A stretch of DNA of 64,000 bases from contig CM065187.1 in the NCBI GenBank assembly GCA_033026295.1, forward strand, positions 20,494,388 through 20,558,387. Direction: 5' to 3'. Positions 32,181 through 44,400 of this stretch are shown here, one piece after another. Below the pieces are notes generated by a model that saw only the letters and a program-made list of their open reading frames with translations, was not told where the DNA came from and searched no databases. Source of the DNA: Channa striata. Taxonomy: Eukaryota > Chordata > Actinopteri > Anabantiformes > Channidae. The translations under genes and the position numbers were made by a program. Position 1 is the stretch's first letter, and every line of letters begins with the position of its first letter.

Positions 32181-34020
32181 CAAGACTTAGATCAGACATT
32201 CTCCCAGGATCTCTCTGCATTCGCAGGTCTGAGTCTACAGGTCTGGACCAAAACTTACTGCAATACATCATGTTCATCTCCTAATTTAAGTGACATCTCA
32301 TCTGGTGGAAGGGCCTTTGGCTGTGCAGTTTGTACAGACTGTTCAAAGCTGATGTGGTACTGACACACAAGTTCCCTTAAACTGTGAGGCTGCGAGATCT
32401 TCATCCAAAACACTAAAAGCATCAAACAACACATTATGATTGAACACGGGCATCAAACAAACATGTGATCCTCAGCACAAAGCTACAATATACAAATGCT
32501 AATATTCGTTTACTAATGTCAGAAATATAAGTTTTGTCACTCTTTTGTTCCAATGTGATTGTGCCCATACACAGTCACTATCTATTAAGGATCTATTAAA
32601 CATCAGATGATAAGAAAACATGATGCAAACTTGCTTTTGTTTTCTTTAAGAGGGAAAATGAACAATTTTATTCATGTGACTTTATTATATAAGCAAAATA
32701 CTTCTTAACCTAAACAAACATATGGTGGAACAGACACTGTAACATCATTCCTAGAAATCTTCATCAAAAAAAAAATACAAGTAAAATTTTCAATATAAAG
32801 CACATTAACTACAAACCTGTAATTAAAGGTGATGTCAAAATTATCAACATTGTGTGAAATAATAATGTGGAATGCAGCTTCCCATGTTCTTTGTTTTGTT
32901 AAATGGAGGCTAAGTTCCAGAAACAGATCAGTGAGTTTAAATGTTACTTACAGACTGTTTCTTTACAGACTCCTACAATATTTATTTCATTTATCATACA
33001 TTCTAGTGTTTGCTGATTTTGACTTTTACAAACCATGGAATATTAACCAACAAAACAACATAAAAATTTTTCCTAAGCGTCTCCCACTGCAGAAAGCTGG
33101 CTCCAGTTTAAGTTTTGGGTTAAAAAACCTATGATTTGGTTGTGTATTCCAATAAACACAGTTGTGGGTAAAAAGAGTGTGAGGGGTCATCTCACTTTTT
33201 GAGGAACTATCAATTCCTGCTCATAGTTTAGGTTGCCTGTACAAAGAAGTGAAATGACTTCCATCAGTTCAAAGCACCTCTAAAATACTTTCTCAATGGT
33301 AACAATATATCATCAGGTATATAGAGGATTTCACTTTTCTGTTTGCTTAATCTTAAACTTGATTTAGGGTCTTGTGTTGAATCAATGCAGAGGCGATGCC
33401 ATAGGCAACACAGGTGTCCTACTCTGTTGTGAGCGTGTATATTTGTGCACTGGTGTGTCTGTCTGTCATGCTGCAATTAAATACCCAAAGTGGGCTTTCT
33501 GTGCTACTGTGTTGAGTTTCTTTGCCCCTGTTTCATTTTAGTTTGTTTTGGTACAACAATACACAAACAATAATGACTGAAACTGGGCAGATAATGATGA
33601 GCTGGAGCAAAAACATGTTGACAAGCAGTTACTCGACTGAAATCTACTGCAAGGCAGGAAAGAGAGTAAACTTCATACAACCAATAAACTGTCTGAGGCA
33701 CAAGCACAAAGGACCAATCGCAATTATTGTGGTCCACATTTTTACATAGTAATGCATAGAACGCAGAACCTTTACAAGACCTACTGCATAGATTCGAAAT
33801 GATAATAAATCAAGCTTTAGACACAGAAATTTAAGGTATCAGTATTAAAACACACTTGACACTCAGATGTGTCAGTACATATAAAAGAGACTTAAAAAAC
33901 TTTTAGTCACAGGTCTGCAAAATGGCTTCCTTCTCTTAACGCTGCTCATTAAACTTTTGGCAAGGAAAAAATGCTCAGAAAATATTGCTTTGCTCTACTG
34001 TCCTTCAAGCAGCAACTCAG

Positions 34021-35484
34021 TTATGTTTCTGACAAGTGTACTGCTAACTCATCAGTCTGTGGAGGGTCATTTTCACCTAGCAATTCTGTTTCAGGCAGTG
34101 ACAAATCCTTGTTTTGGTCATGCTCTTCCTGGAATGCCTTATCACCTAAGGCCTCATCATTTGTGTTGGAATCCTCATTTAGTAAGGCTGCTCGCTCTGT
34201 GACAGACGTGTTGGAAGGGGCAGTGGTCACATAGCCAGTAGATGTTGACCCACTGCCACTGTGGTGAGAACCAGCTTTATTAACCATTTGTGGAGGATGG
34301 TGCATCTGCTGGTGAGGCATGGCCATGGGTATTTGCATGGGGTAAAAGTTCTGCAGGTATGGGTAAGCTGACATGGGGTGATATCCATTGACAGAAATGT
34401 AGAGCTGTGGGGGAACCATTGGCCGATGCGCTTGACCTTTTATAGGCATGAACTGGGGCTGATGGAATGGTGAGCTCTTTTTAGGACTGGTGTAGCGTGA
34501 TGCATTCGCTGTGTTTATGCTTATGTTACTAACAGGGCTGGTGCTGAGAGAGCTGGTCTGTGTTGTGTTGCTAGTTCCACAGGTTTGAGCAGAGCTGGTG
34601 TAGTTGGATAGGTTCTCCCAGGATCGCAGACGTGTGTGGATGTCCTTGAAGCGAGGTCTTCTTGCTGGGAATTCACTCCAACACTCCAGCATCAGGGTAT
34701 AAATCCAGGCTGGACAATCATCTGGACAGGACAATAGCTGGTGGTTGCGGACCATGTCGATTACATCCTGGTTGGAATAGCCACAGTACGGCTGCAGGCC
34801 ATAACTGAAAGTTTCCCACAGCAACACGCCAAAAGACCAGATGTCAGAGTCGGTGGAGAACTTGCCATACATGAGAGCTTCTGCGGACATCCAACGAATT
34901 GGAAAAGAGCTTGTCCCCATGAGATTGTAGTAATCAGCAGAGTAGACATCTCTGAACATGCCCAGATCCATGATCTTAATGCTAAGTTTGTCAAAGACCA
35001 GAATGTTTCTGGCTGCCAAGTCTTTATGGATTACTTGCTGGCTGGAAAGGTACTCCATTCCTGCAGCAATCTGGGTGATAACATGAAGAAAATCAGCTTG
35101 CTCCAATGTGGATTTGACAGTCTTATCATCATCTGAGCTTCCAACATCTGAGTTGGGGGAACGCATCACCAGATACTCATGAAGGTCACCCAGGCTGGAG
35201 TAGGTAAATATCATACTCACTGGCTGCTCTTTGGTGACCACTCCCAGCAAGCAGACAATATTTTGGTGCTGCAGGTGAAAGCGAATCATTGCTTCATGGC
35301 GAAATTCCTCAAAGAGAGTTCCATCCACCTTGTCTTTTAATGTCTTGATAGCCACCACTTGGCTCTGCTCACCAGATGTGGTTCCATACAGGTGGCCCTT
35401 GTAAACCTTGCCGAACCGATCCTCACCAAGCTCCTCCATAAACCGCACTGCTGACATGTTGATTTCCCGCAGCTTGGTCTGCAC
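34021..35484 (-). CDS. ror2: ROR2 exon 9: kinase domain and C-terminal tail
   Basis: 488 codons including TAA at 34021. The kinase domain runs about 35448-34621. The Gly-rich loop is GEDRFGKVYKG, the ROR2 type. The VAIK lysine is at 35346-35344. The catalytic loop is HKDLAARN (Asp at 35022-35020), and DLG replaces DFG (34968-34966), as in human ROR2. Activation-loop tyrosines YSADYY begin at 34944. The usual APE motif reads SAE (34887-34879), which differs from human APE. The tail has Ser/Thr-rich, Pro-rich and second Ser/Thr-rich parts and ends DELAVHLSET. Acceptor tttgtag at 35485. Confidence 0.96.
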   Translation of the reverse strand: MQTKLREINMSAVRFMEELGEDRFGKVYKGHLYGTTSGEQSQVVAIKTLKDKVDGTLFEEFRHEAMIRFHLQHQNIVCLLGVVTKEQPVSMIFTYSSLGDLHEYLVMRSPNSDVGSSDDDKTVKSTLEQADFLHVITQIAAGMEYLSSQQVIHKDLAARNILVFDKLSIKIMDLGMFRDVYSADYYNLMGTSSFPIRWMSAEALMYGKFSTDSDIWSFGVLLWETFSYGLQPYCGYSNQDVIDMVRNHQLLSCPDDCPAWIYTLMLECWSEFPARRPRFKDIHTRLRSWENLSNYTSSAQTCGTSNTTQTSSLSTSPVSNISINTANASRYTSPKKSSPFHQPQFMPIKGQAHRPMVPPQLYISVNGYHPMSAYPYLQNFYPMQIPMAMPHQQMHHPPQMVNKAGSHHSGSGSTSTGYVTTAPSNTSVTERAALLNEDSNTNDEALGDKAFQEEHDQNKDLSLPETELLGENDPPQTDELAVHLSET

Positions 35485-38400
35485 CTACAAAGCAATGAAT
35501 ATAAATACATGCGTCTTAACCCAAAATGACACCGAAGACTGGAGTTTGTTAGTTCTGGTGTTCATTTGATGATGAATAGAGTTTAAGGGTTTGACAAACA
35601 GACCTAAAGTGTTTGAGGCTTATCAGACTCCTAAATATGTGCAGTAGTTTATAATACTGTGAGAAAAGACTTCAAAAACTTGGGCACACTATCACAGCAG
35701 CCGTTTTATATTTCCAAAATCACCACATTTGTGTTACTCAGTAATACATACTTGATTGTATGCTTGCTTGTATTTGACCAATACAAGGCCGGATTACTGA
35801 CTTGGTAGGAGACTTGTTAATTTCTTAAACGTAAAATCTACATGAAATGAAAAATGGCGCTGACATTAATCACAAGTGAGCAGATCCTGCTAAAAGAAAG
35901 AAGGACAGTTTGCAAGTCTGTGGTAGCTGATGACAGTCTACCAAAACTGGCTCAACTTTAAAATACTGTGTTAAGCTGAACATTATTGTCCCTAAACCAT
36001 AACAGATCTACTAATCTCATTTAGTGCTTTCTGCAAGTGCAACTAAAATGCTGAGAATCAAACAGTTTTTGACATTTGCTGTAATTTTCAGTTGCTTATG
36101 TGAAACACTAACCATATCTGGATTTGCTTAGGCATTGAATGGTGCCATAACCATATCAACGTTCGTTATCCAGGCTTAAGTGTAAGTTACAGCATTGGGT
36201 AAAATATATACAAGCTGCACAATTACTTCAAAAGGTCACTGTGGACATGTCTTACCTGGTGTTTTTGATGATTGAGGTGAGACAGCTCTGTGTCCTGGCT
36301 GGGGGAGCTGCTGAGTGGGCATCGAGGCGGTCTGTCAGTGGAAGCCTTTTGCTTATTGCGACACATACAAACCAGAAAGAATAAGCAAGCAATGACCAGT
36401 GGGATGGCAATTGCTGGGATCAGAATGAAGAGGACCTCCTTTCTGTGGTTCTCGGGAGGCTCTGGAGATAGTAAGGTACAGAGATCACAGCATGTTGAGT
36501 TATCTCATCTGTTGCACATTTTCAACATTTTATTTATGGTATTATCTGTTGTTATTGCAAGCTACTATGGGCCCAGCAAAACTTGAAGGATAACTTTGAT
36601 AATTGTAATACTTCAAACCCACCCAGACACCAGACCCAACACTGACTCTTTTCTGATCCTGTTTAGTTAGTTGTCAGACTCCAGCTGGATTAGCTTATTT
36701 TTCTCTTCCAAAGACCTCCATTATGTCCAAAAAATATTCAAAACACAGAAGCCAGATATACTGTTACACAAGATGACATATTTTATCATTCCAAAACGCA
36801 TGGTCCAACATATATAATGTCCATGCTGATGTAAATTGGCATTACTCCGACAGAGATCTTCACAAATGATCACAGTTGACCAGAGAACATCCAGTGTTGG
36901 TTTTAGCGACTGTATTGGGATTGACAACAACATGATTAATTTAGAAAATGACTGAAGTGCTCCTTTAAAGATGCCAGAATAAAAAGTGAAACAAAGTGAA
37001 AAACAGGTATCAGATATACAGAGTAAGAGCCCAAACCCTTCTCAGGAATAGCTTTTCGAAGTTAGAGGGTATTGATTTCATTAAAAATTAACTAAGCAAT
37101 GGTCAGTATTTTCTAAAAGCCATTTAACAGTGATCCCAAAATCCAGAACAGCTTATTAGTACTACTTCAAAATATGAAGTATAGTTCACTTTTATGAAGT
37201 AAAGAGTGGACCAGTCCCCCACACTGTGTTTTTAAACTCCCACAGTTTGCAGGAAGGTGTAAAACCACATGGTTTATATGTTAAGTGGACCACTGGTGTG
37301 ATTTCATTAACTCTAAGCCACCTGCTGCCAACTAGTAGGTCTAAACACTGTGGCTGAGCAGTGGAGGAGGAGGGCATCAAAAGATATCCGCCCTGTTTCA
37401 AAAAGTAAACAATAAGACAGCAGAAAGAAATCTCATTTTGTCCCCAAATGGGGGCTGGACTAGGAAAGTTGACCTGGGAAGCAACAATGTGAAAGACTAA
37501 GTTTCCTGGTTATTCCAAGGCCCTTTTATTGTCATGTTTGGGATTAGCCAAATCTGTCTTTGTGTTTCATTCTCTCATTTCTCGTCTTCCACATCAGAAC
37601 TGACTAACATGACTACGCTGTACGAAATGAAGGAAAACAAACCATTCGCCAGGTTATATGCTGATATGTGCTTGGCAGAGGCTCATACTAAAGTAACAAT
37701 AACTAACAGAAACGGAATGAGTTTCTTTAAAAGAGTCTGTTTTCAAAAGAATGTGGCGGCTATAGCTCAGTTGGTAAGGCTTAGTGTTCCGAAGGGTCAG
37801 TGGTTTGATCCCTGGCCCCTCCTTGCTAAGGGTTCGAAGTGTCCTTGGGCAAGACACTGAACCCCAAGTTGGTCCCTGTGGGCAAGATGAGCACCCTGCG
37901 TGGCAGCCATTGCCATCGTGTGTGTGTGTCTGTGTGTAGCAAATTACTCTGTAAGTCGCTTTGGATAAGAGTGTCTGCTAAATGTGAGAAAAAGAATTCT
38001 GACATTCTCCTGAATATGTTCAGAGAGTGCTTATGTAAGAATGCAAATGTATGAGTGAGTCTGTAGGAGTGAGACTCCGACTGGACTGCTGTTGTATTCG
38101 AGTGACAGAATCTTTTTGGGGATGCAAACTTTCAATGTGATCGAAACCACAGTGTAAGTTTTCTACCATGTTGTGCCTCCTGTGCTTGCTGAATGGATAC
38201 ATTGTCTAGAGTTGCATTTCATACAACAGGCTTTTCATAGTAATTGTTTTTAATCATATAAGTAAAAAAATATTTAGTGTTTAGTTCAGCATTTAACATT
38301 GCTTTCTGAAATATTCTAGTTTGTGTTTGCTAATTAGGTGATCATTCTATTTTCAAGTCAATTCAATTCCACTTTATTTATGTAGCGCTAATTTACAACA

Positions 38401-41400
38401 AAGTCATCTCAAGACACTTTACATATTTAAAGTCAAGATTATACAGACATTTAGAAAAAACCCAACAAATCCCCCTTGGGCAGCTATAGGCAACAGTGGA
38501 GAGAAAAAAACTCCCTTTACCGGAAGAAACCTCCAGCAGAACCAGGCTCAGGGTGGGCAGTTGGGGTGAGTGGAAAGTGGACAAATAGAAACAAAATTAT
38601 CTATCCATCTATTCATTATTCCAGCTGTCAATGAGTGAGGTGGGGCCCACCCTGGATAGTATATCTCAGGGATAACATAGAGAGACATACACAGATAGAC
38701 AGTGAGTCACTCACATTCACACCTACAGGCAGAGTCAACAATTTACAACCCTGATGTCGTTTAGCAGTAAATGTTCAAAATTAATTATGTCATTGCTGTA
38801 ATATTGTTGCTGGTCTCCCCATATTTCTATAGTCAATTTTGTTTGGGTGACAGGTGGAAAGAAATTTTTGTGAAAATAACTGGAACATTAACTCATCATT
38901 CCAAAAAGCTCATCATGGACCGCCAGTCTTCACTCTTTGCACCTCCTTGGACCTATTTATCCCCTCACACACTCTACATACACCTTTTCCTAGACCTGCA
39001 CTGTCCCTCTACAGCTCTCCTCTTCTTTCTCTTTCTTTCCTCCCATTAGTCTCTGTCCTTTGTTCTCCCTCAGTCGCTTGCTTACACTCTCGCTTTCTCC
39101 CTCACTCTGTTCCCCCCAGCCCTGCTTCCTGTTTCCCAGCTTTTGTTTTATAGTCCCTCAGTTTTGCTTCCTGTCTCTAGTCACACCCCTCACTTTAATC
39201 ACCTGATTAACCCTAATTGCCCTTGCCTACATTAACCCTTAGCTACAGACACTACTTGCCAAATCCTTGTCGTACTCTCGTCAGATTTGCACTACTTGGT
39301 ATCCCTGTTGTGCTCCCCGTGATCTTCCTTGCACTGTTTTCTGGACTTCTTGTGTTCTGTGTTCATTGTGAGTTGGTTTATTGGACTGTGATTTAGTTTG
39401 TTTATTTAGCACTAGTTTTCACTGATTTCTGTCTGTTCTGTTTCCCTATCTTACTTCATGTTCACCATCCTTAGTTTACTTATTCTCACTTTATTGTTGT
39501 GTATAGTTTAGGACCTCTTTTCACTTGCATCTACATTTTGTTTTGCCTTGTCCGTTATTGTATGTTGCCTCCTGGTCCCTTTCACTCCTGTGTAAGTTTA
39601 GTCTCTATTGTTCTTTAGTTCAGTTGATTCTGTCCTCCCCTATCGGAGTGATTTTTAGTTTCCTTTGTTTCCTTTACTTTATTAAATAAAGCTGTCTGCA
39701 CTCTGTCACACTCTACACTGTGTTCTGCCATTTCTGGTCCATAACTAATAAATACAAAACAATTATTGTGACACATCATGAGTCATGCATTGGTTAAGCT
39801 CTGCTCTAATATATAATGAAGTGGTACCAGTAAGTGAAAATAGGTAAAATACACTGTGATATCTGGAAACATCATCAAAGCATCTTTAATAGTTAAATAA
39901 CCAGTAACCGTTATAGGTTCAGTACAATTATTGCATTTTGGCACTTACTGCAGGGCTGGATGTCACACAGGTCCACTCTAACCTGAGGGTCCATGGTAAA
40001 GCACCAGGGTGCCTGCATCTGACCCCCTGGGTTACGGCAAAAGTTTTGACTTGCCCAGAGTTCGGGGTATTCCTTGGACAGGTGGTGACTGTGAGGATAC
40101 TGAGCACTCCATGGCTGGCAATCATGGCCGGATTTGGTGACGCTGACTGTGCCCCTGTAATCAGCCCCACTTCCATTGTAACAGCTATGGTCTGATGGGG
40201 AACCTGTAGAGCAGATGGTCACATAGTATTCACACTTTGAAAAAAAAATATTTTTAGATTTTTACAAATATCATTACTTTAGATGCAAAAACTACATCCC
40301 GTATGGGATAATTCACTTAAAGTTACCATGGGGCATGTGCACAGGGCCAACAGGGGATTTCTGATCTATACCAGCTCTTCCTTATTTTGCAAGCATTTGT
40401 ACATTTATTTTGTCCATTCCCAAGTCTCCAAGTAGGACTGAATATACAGCTAATTAAACACCTTACAAATGTGGGGTGAAACAATGCTTTCTGAAATTTC
40501 CCCCACAAAGGACTGTATACTTCTATATACAATAAAACATCTGCATTGAGTAATTGGTTCTTTGTGCTTGGGCTTTTATTCAGGGACCTACTCTTATAAT
40601 AAATAATAATAATTAAGCAATGACTGTGTTTAGTCATGTTTTTAGGTAATTGTTATGAATTATTCATTCATTTCATGACGAAGCTGCTTTCACATCAGTA
40701 GCTAGAATATTTGTGCCATTGTATCCACCTACCTGCACCAAGCTTTTCTGGTGGCACACCTATCTTCATACAGGAAGCGGCATCAGGCGTCCCGGGCTGC
40801 GGCAGCAGGTGGCAGCTCGGGAGCTCCAGCTGCATGAGGATCATAGGATTGGATCGGGCGATGGTGTACTCAGCATGACACAGGTCATTCTCCAGGGCCT
40901 CACACTCATCTCGACATAGCTGACGCCGCCGAGGGCCCCGAGAGCCTTCGTCACACAGAGGGAAAACATAGTGGCAGAAGGATGGGATGGCAAACCTGGA
41001 ACACTGATCCGATAGGTGGGTAGATGTGCCAATCATAGTGAAAGCCGCTTGAAGTGGAGAGACAAAAACACAAGTTTGAACAATTTCCTAATGCATATGT
41101 AATGCCATGATCTCAGCTACCTTCCCTAAGAATAATACACAGTTCTTTTTTTAGAATAGTGTAGTATGCAAGGAGCCAGTTGATTTTCTCACCAGTGATG
41201 CGGTTTTCACTCTCCCCTGCATCTGCAGGGACTCAACATAGATGCTCTGGTTCCCAATGAAGCGAGCACAGGCAATACCTCGGTATGGTTGGCAAAAACC
41301 TTTGTCATGTGACCTACAAAAATCAACAAAACAGTACAAGTACTATAAAGTTGAAATTTAACATTTTTAAGATGTCTTGAAAAGATGTCCTGAAGTAACT

Positions 41401-44400
41401 GGAGGGAACCTACACAGGCACAATGAGAACATATAGACTCCATTGTTCCCTCTAAGCTGTGTGTGCACAATTGTGAACTGCTGACACGGTCTCCGTGCAC
41501 ATAAAATCTGCGCTGTGCACAAAAAAAATCCAACCTGAATTGAAAATAAAATAAACACATAACAATTCATCCTGTGCTAAACAAGATTTTAATAATTTTC
41601 ATTGTCAGTGGGCTAAAGCACTTAAATAAAAGTATTCTAACAGAAATTTAAATGCTTTAATTTGATTCTTTTAATAAACCATGTAACTTGGATAGATGTA
41701 AAGCTTGGTGTTGCTCATAGTGGTCCAAGGGACCTCTCAGGGAGTTTGTGTGTTTGCTCGGACACAGGAAAAATTATAGGGAACATTGATAGACTCCACA
41801 AAAAAGGGCTTAGCAAAATGCTAAGAATGTTTTCCACAGCATACCGCCAAAAAATTAACATGCTATATCTACTTTGTTAAGTCTTGACCAGGAAAATATC
41901 TCTGTAGTCCTGTAGTCCTATTGGTGTACAATGAAGAGAGGGAGGTCAGTTATTTCCTTATTTTCCATGCATTATTATTACATTAAGCCATATAAATATG
42001 GTACTATATATAGGCTCAATCTTTACTGCACAGACATGCACTTTAGTTAGGTCAGTCTGCCAATTTTAAATTATGTTGATGCTGCAGTGAGAGTACTGAC
42101 TGTAATTAGAAAGTGACTCCTATTAAAATCCAGAATAAAATTTTAAATGCTGCTTAAACCAGGAATGCAGGTCTACTTTAAGGTCCTTGAATTTCCAAAT
42201 GTAGATTGGGAGGCAGATCCTCTATCTATCAAGCTTTTCCCAGTTCAGATTCAGGCAGCAGACACCCTCTTTACTTTTAAGACTAGGCATAAAATGTTTC
42301 TTTTTAATAAAGTTTAGTTAGTTAGTTAGAGTTGTCTCAGTAATTCTGACCCTCCCATCTCTGAGCACCAGTGATATTGTGTGTGTGTCTGTGTGTGTGC
42401 GTGTGTGTGTTATTATACAGAGAACTTTGACTCAACAGGAATATGCAAACAACATGGCTGTAGGTAATATAAAATACATGGTATGATGCTTGAAATCACA
42501 GAATTATAGCAGTGATGCAGAGTTTGACCCAACACAGTTTGAATGCTCATTGCTGCTCCCAACCCTTTATAGAAGACATTAAAGCAGTGGTCCCCAACTG
42601 GTTTAATGTCAGACAATATTTTCACGGACCAGCCTTTAAGGTGTGGCGGATTAATACAACAAAATAAAATGATACGACTGGCATAAAAACCAAATTAAGT
42701 AGATTCTTTTCTAAAATTTCAAAATATAACAATAAACGTGAATCCACTATGTATGCAACTTTATTAGCAGCGTCCTCGCAACATGAGTAACGACCTCTCA
42801 GCCCGACACTCTCGGCTTGGACAGAAATAAAGTGGTGGCTTGCAGGCTAAAGAAAACCTCCGTCTCTACTCCAAGGTAATACGTAAGCAAGGCAAGCATC
42901 TTGACATGCGTCAAGACTGAGTCATGGACAGATGTGAAGGAGAGAATCCGGTCATTTTCCAAAATAAAACAATAAATAGAAAAGAAATAATGTAAGTTAT
43001 GTATTCTTTCAGTGCGGCCCAGTACCAACTGACCCACGGACCAGTGCCGGTCCGCGCCCAGGGGGTTGGGGAGCCCTGCATTCAAGGACCCATTCTGTGG
43101 GCTAATGAGATTAGCTCCCTGGAAGAGGTATTTAGAACAGTTGGTCTGACTCATTTGAATGAAGACTCATTTTTTCCAGTTCAAAGCAAGCCTGTCCAAA
43201 CCACTGGCTAGTGTCTATTGGTTGAGGAATCTATTCTAATTCCAGTTCTAGTGGGTTAAACCCACAAGGGAAGAAAAGCTGCATGGCCTGCTACCCTCAT
43301 CGCTCGTTTTCTTAGTCATAGTGCAGCATAGCCCAAGGTTGTCATCATTACAGATACTCAGTCAAAGCAGTGGAGGTGTGACAGCTAGTAGATATGTCTT
43401 AGGTTTTGGGCAGGCACTTCTATGACAAAAAAACAGACACACACACGCTTTTCCCTAAAACTATTTTTTAATGTATTGTCACCATTGCAAGCCTTTAACT
43501 AGTCTATATACAAGCAGGTCAGTTGAGGTCATTTCTAAATCTGATCTGGACCCTAAACCTTAAATATTGATATCCTCAGAATACTTAACCCAAACATAAC
43601 ATCAGCCCTTAAAATTTACTCAATTTTCAGACTCCTTAAAGCATGTAAACATGTAACTCCCTAACTCACCATGTAATGCTCAATAGCATACACCAGTCAG
43701 CCACAACATTAATACAACATGTTGGTTTTCATTTTGGTGAAAAACCAGTCCACTTTAATTGCATTCTAAGAGGGTACGTGCAAACTGGATGATTGTATCT
43801 CTTGGGGGCCATGTCGGCACCTGAGGAGCAAATGGTGATGGTTGAAGCATTAGGCCAGATGGGCACACGCCAAAGTTTCAGCTTGAAGTTGTTCTGCAGG
43901 AAGGAGGTGTTTCCTGGGGAGACCTGCACTTATCTCTCATATTTCCAGCAGTAAATTACGGATTGCCAGTGAAGGAGCTTCGTTTCTTATAAAACACTTT
44001 CAGTGTTTGGGAAAACCTAACTTGCAGCTGGACAGCTTACTGCCAGAGCGCTTTCACAGACAGATGTTTTACAGAAATCGCAGGAAGCTTTCAGTGTAAG
44101 CACCTGGCCAGAGTACTGTGCTCTTAAGCAGCATTCCTGAAAGTAAATGCTGCAGTGTCAAGGCATCTTGCTTGTCATAAAGTCATTGCTATTCTCTTAA
44201 CAATAAAAAGAATATGAAAAAAATAGAAACTGAAGAGGCTGCCCAAACTGAGGCTGTATATATGCTGAGCATGGAATGTGATTGAAAACACCCGCTTTGG
44301 ACTGATGAGAGGGCCCACTTCACTTTCCAAAACTTGAAAACTCATTGTGCATGGTTGAAATGTGAAAAATGCAGGCCATGTTAGTTTGGATGGGAATAGT

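Larger units (their letters stand above)
29213..34020. other. NFIL3-ROR2 intergenic region
   Basis: Holds the CTCF-like motifs, a Tc1-type end fragment near 30745-30770, and the likely ROR2 3' UTR at its right edge (minus-strand AATAAA at 32981-32986 among others). The 116-codon frame at 32013-32363 looks like chance. Confidence 0.5.

Noticed and set aside
34741..35136. 131-codon plus-strand frame
   Set aside because: Antisense shadow of the ROR2 kinase exon.
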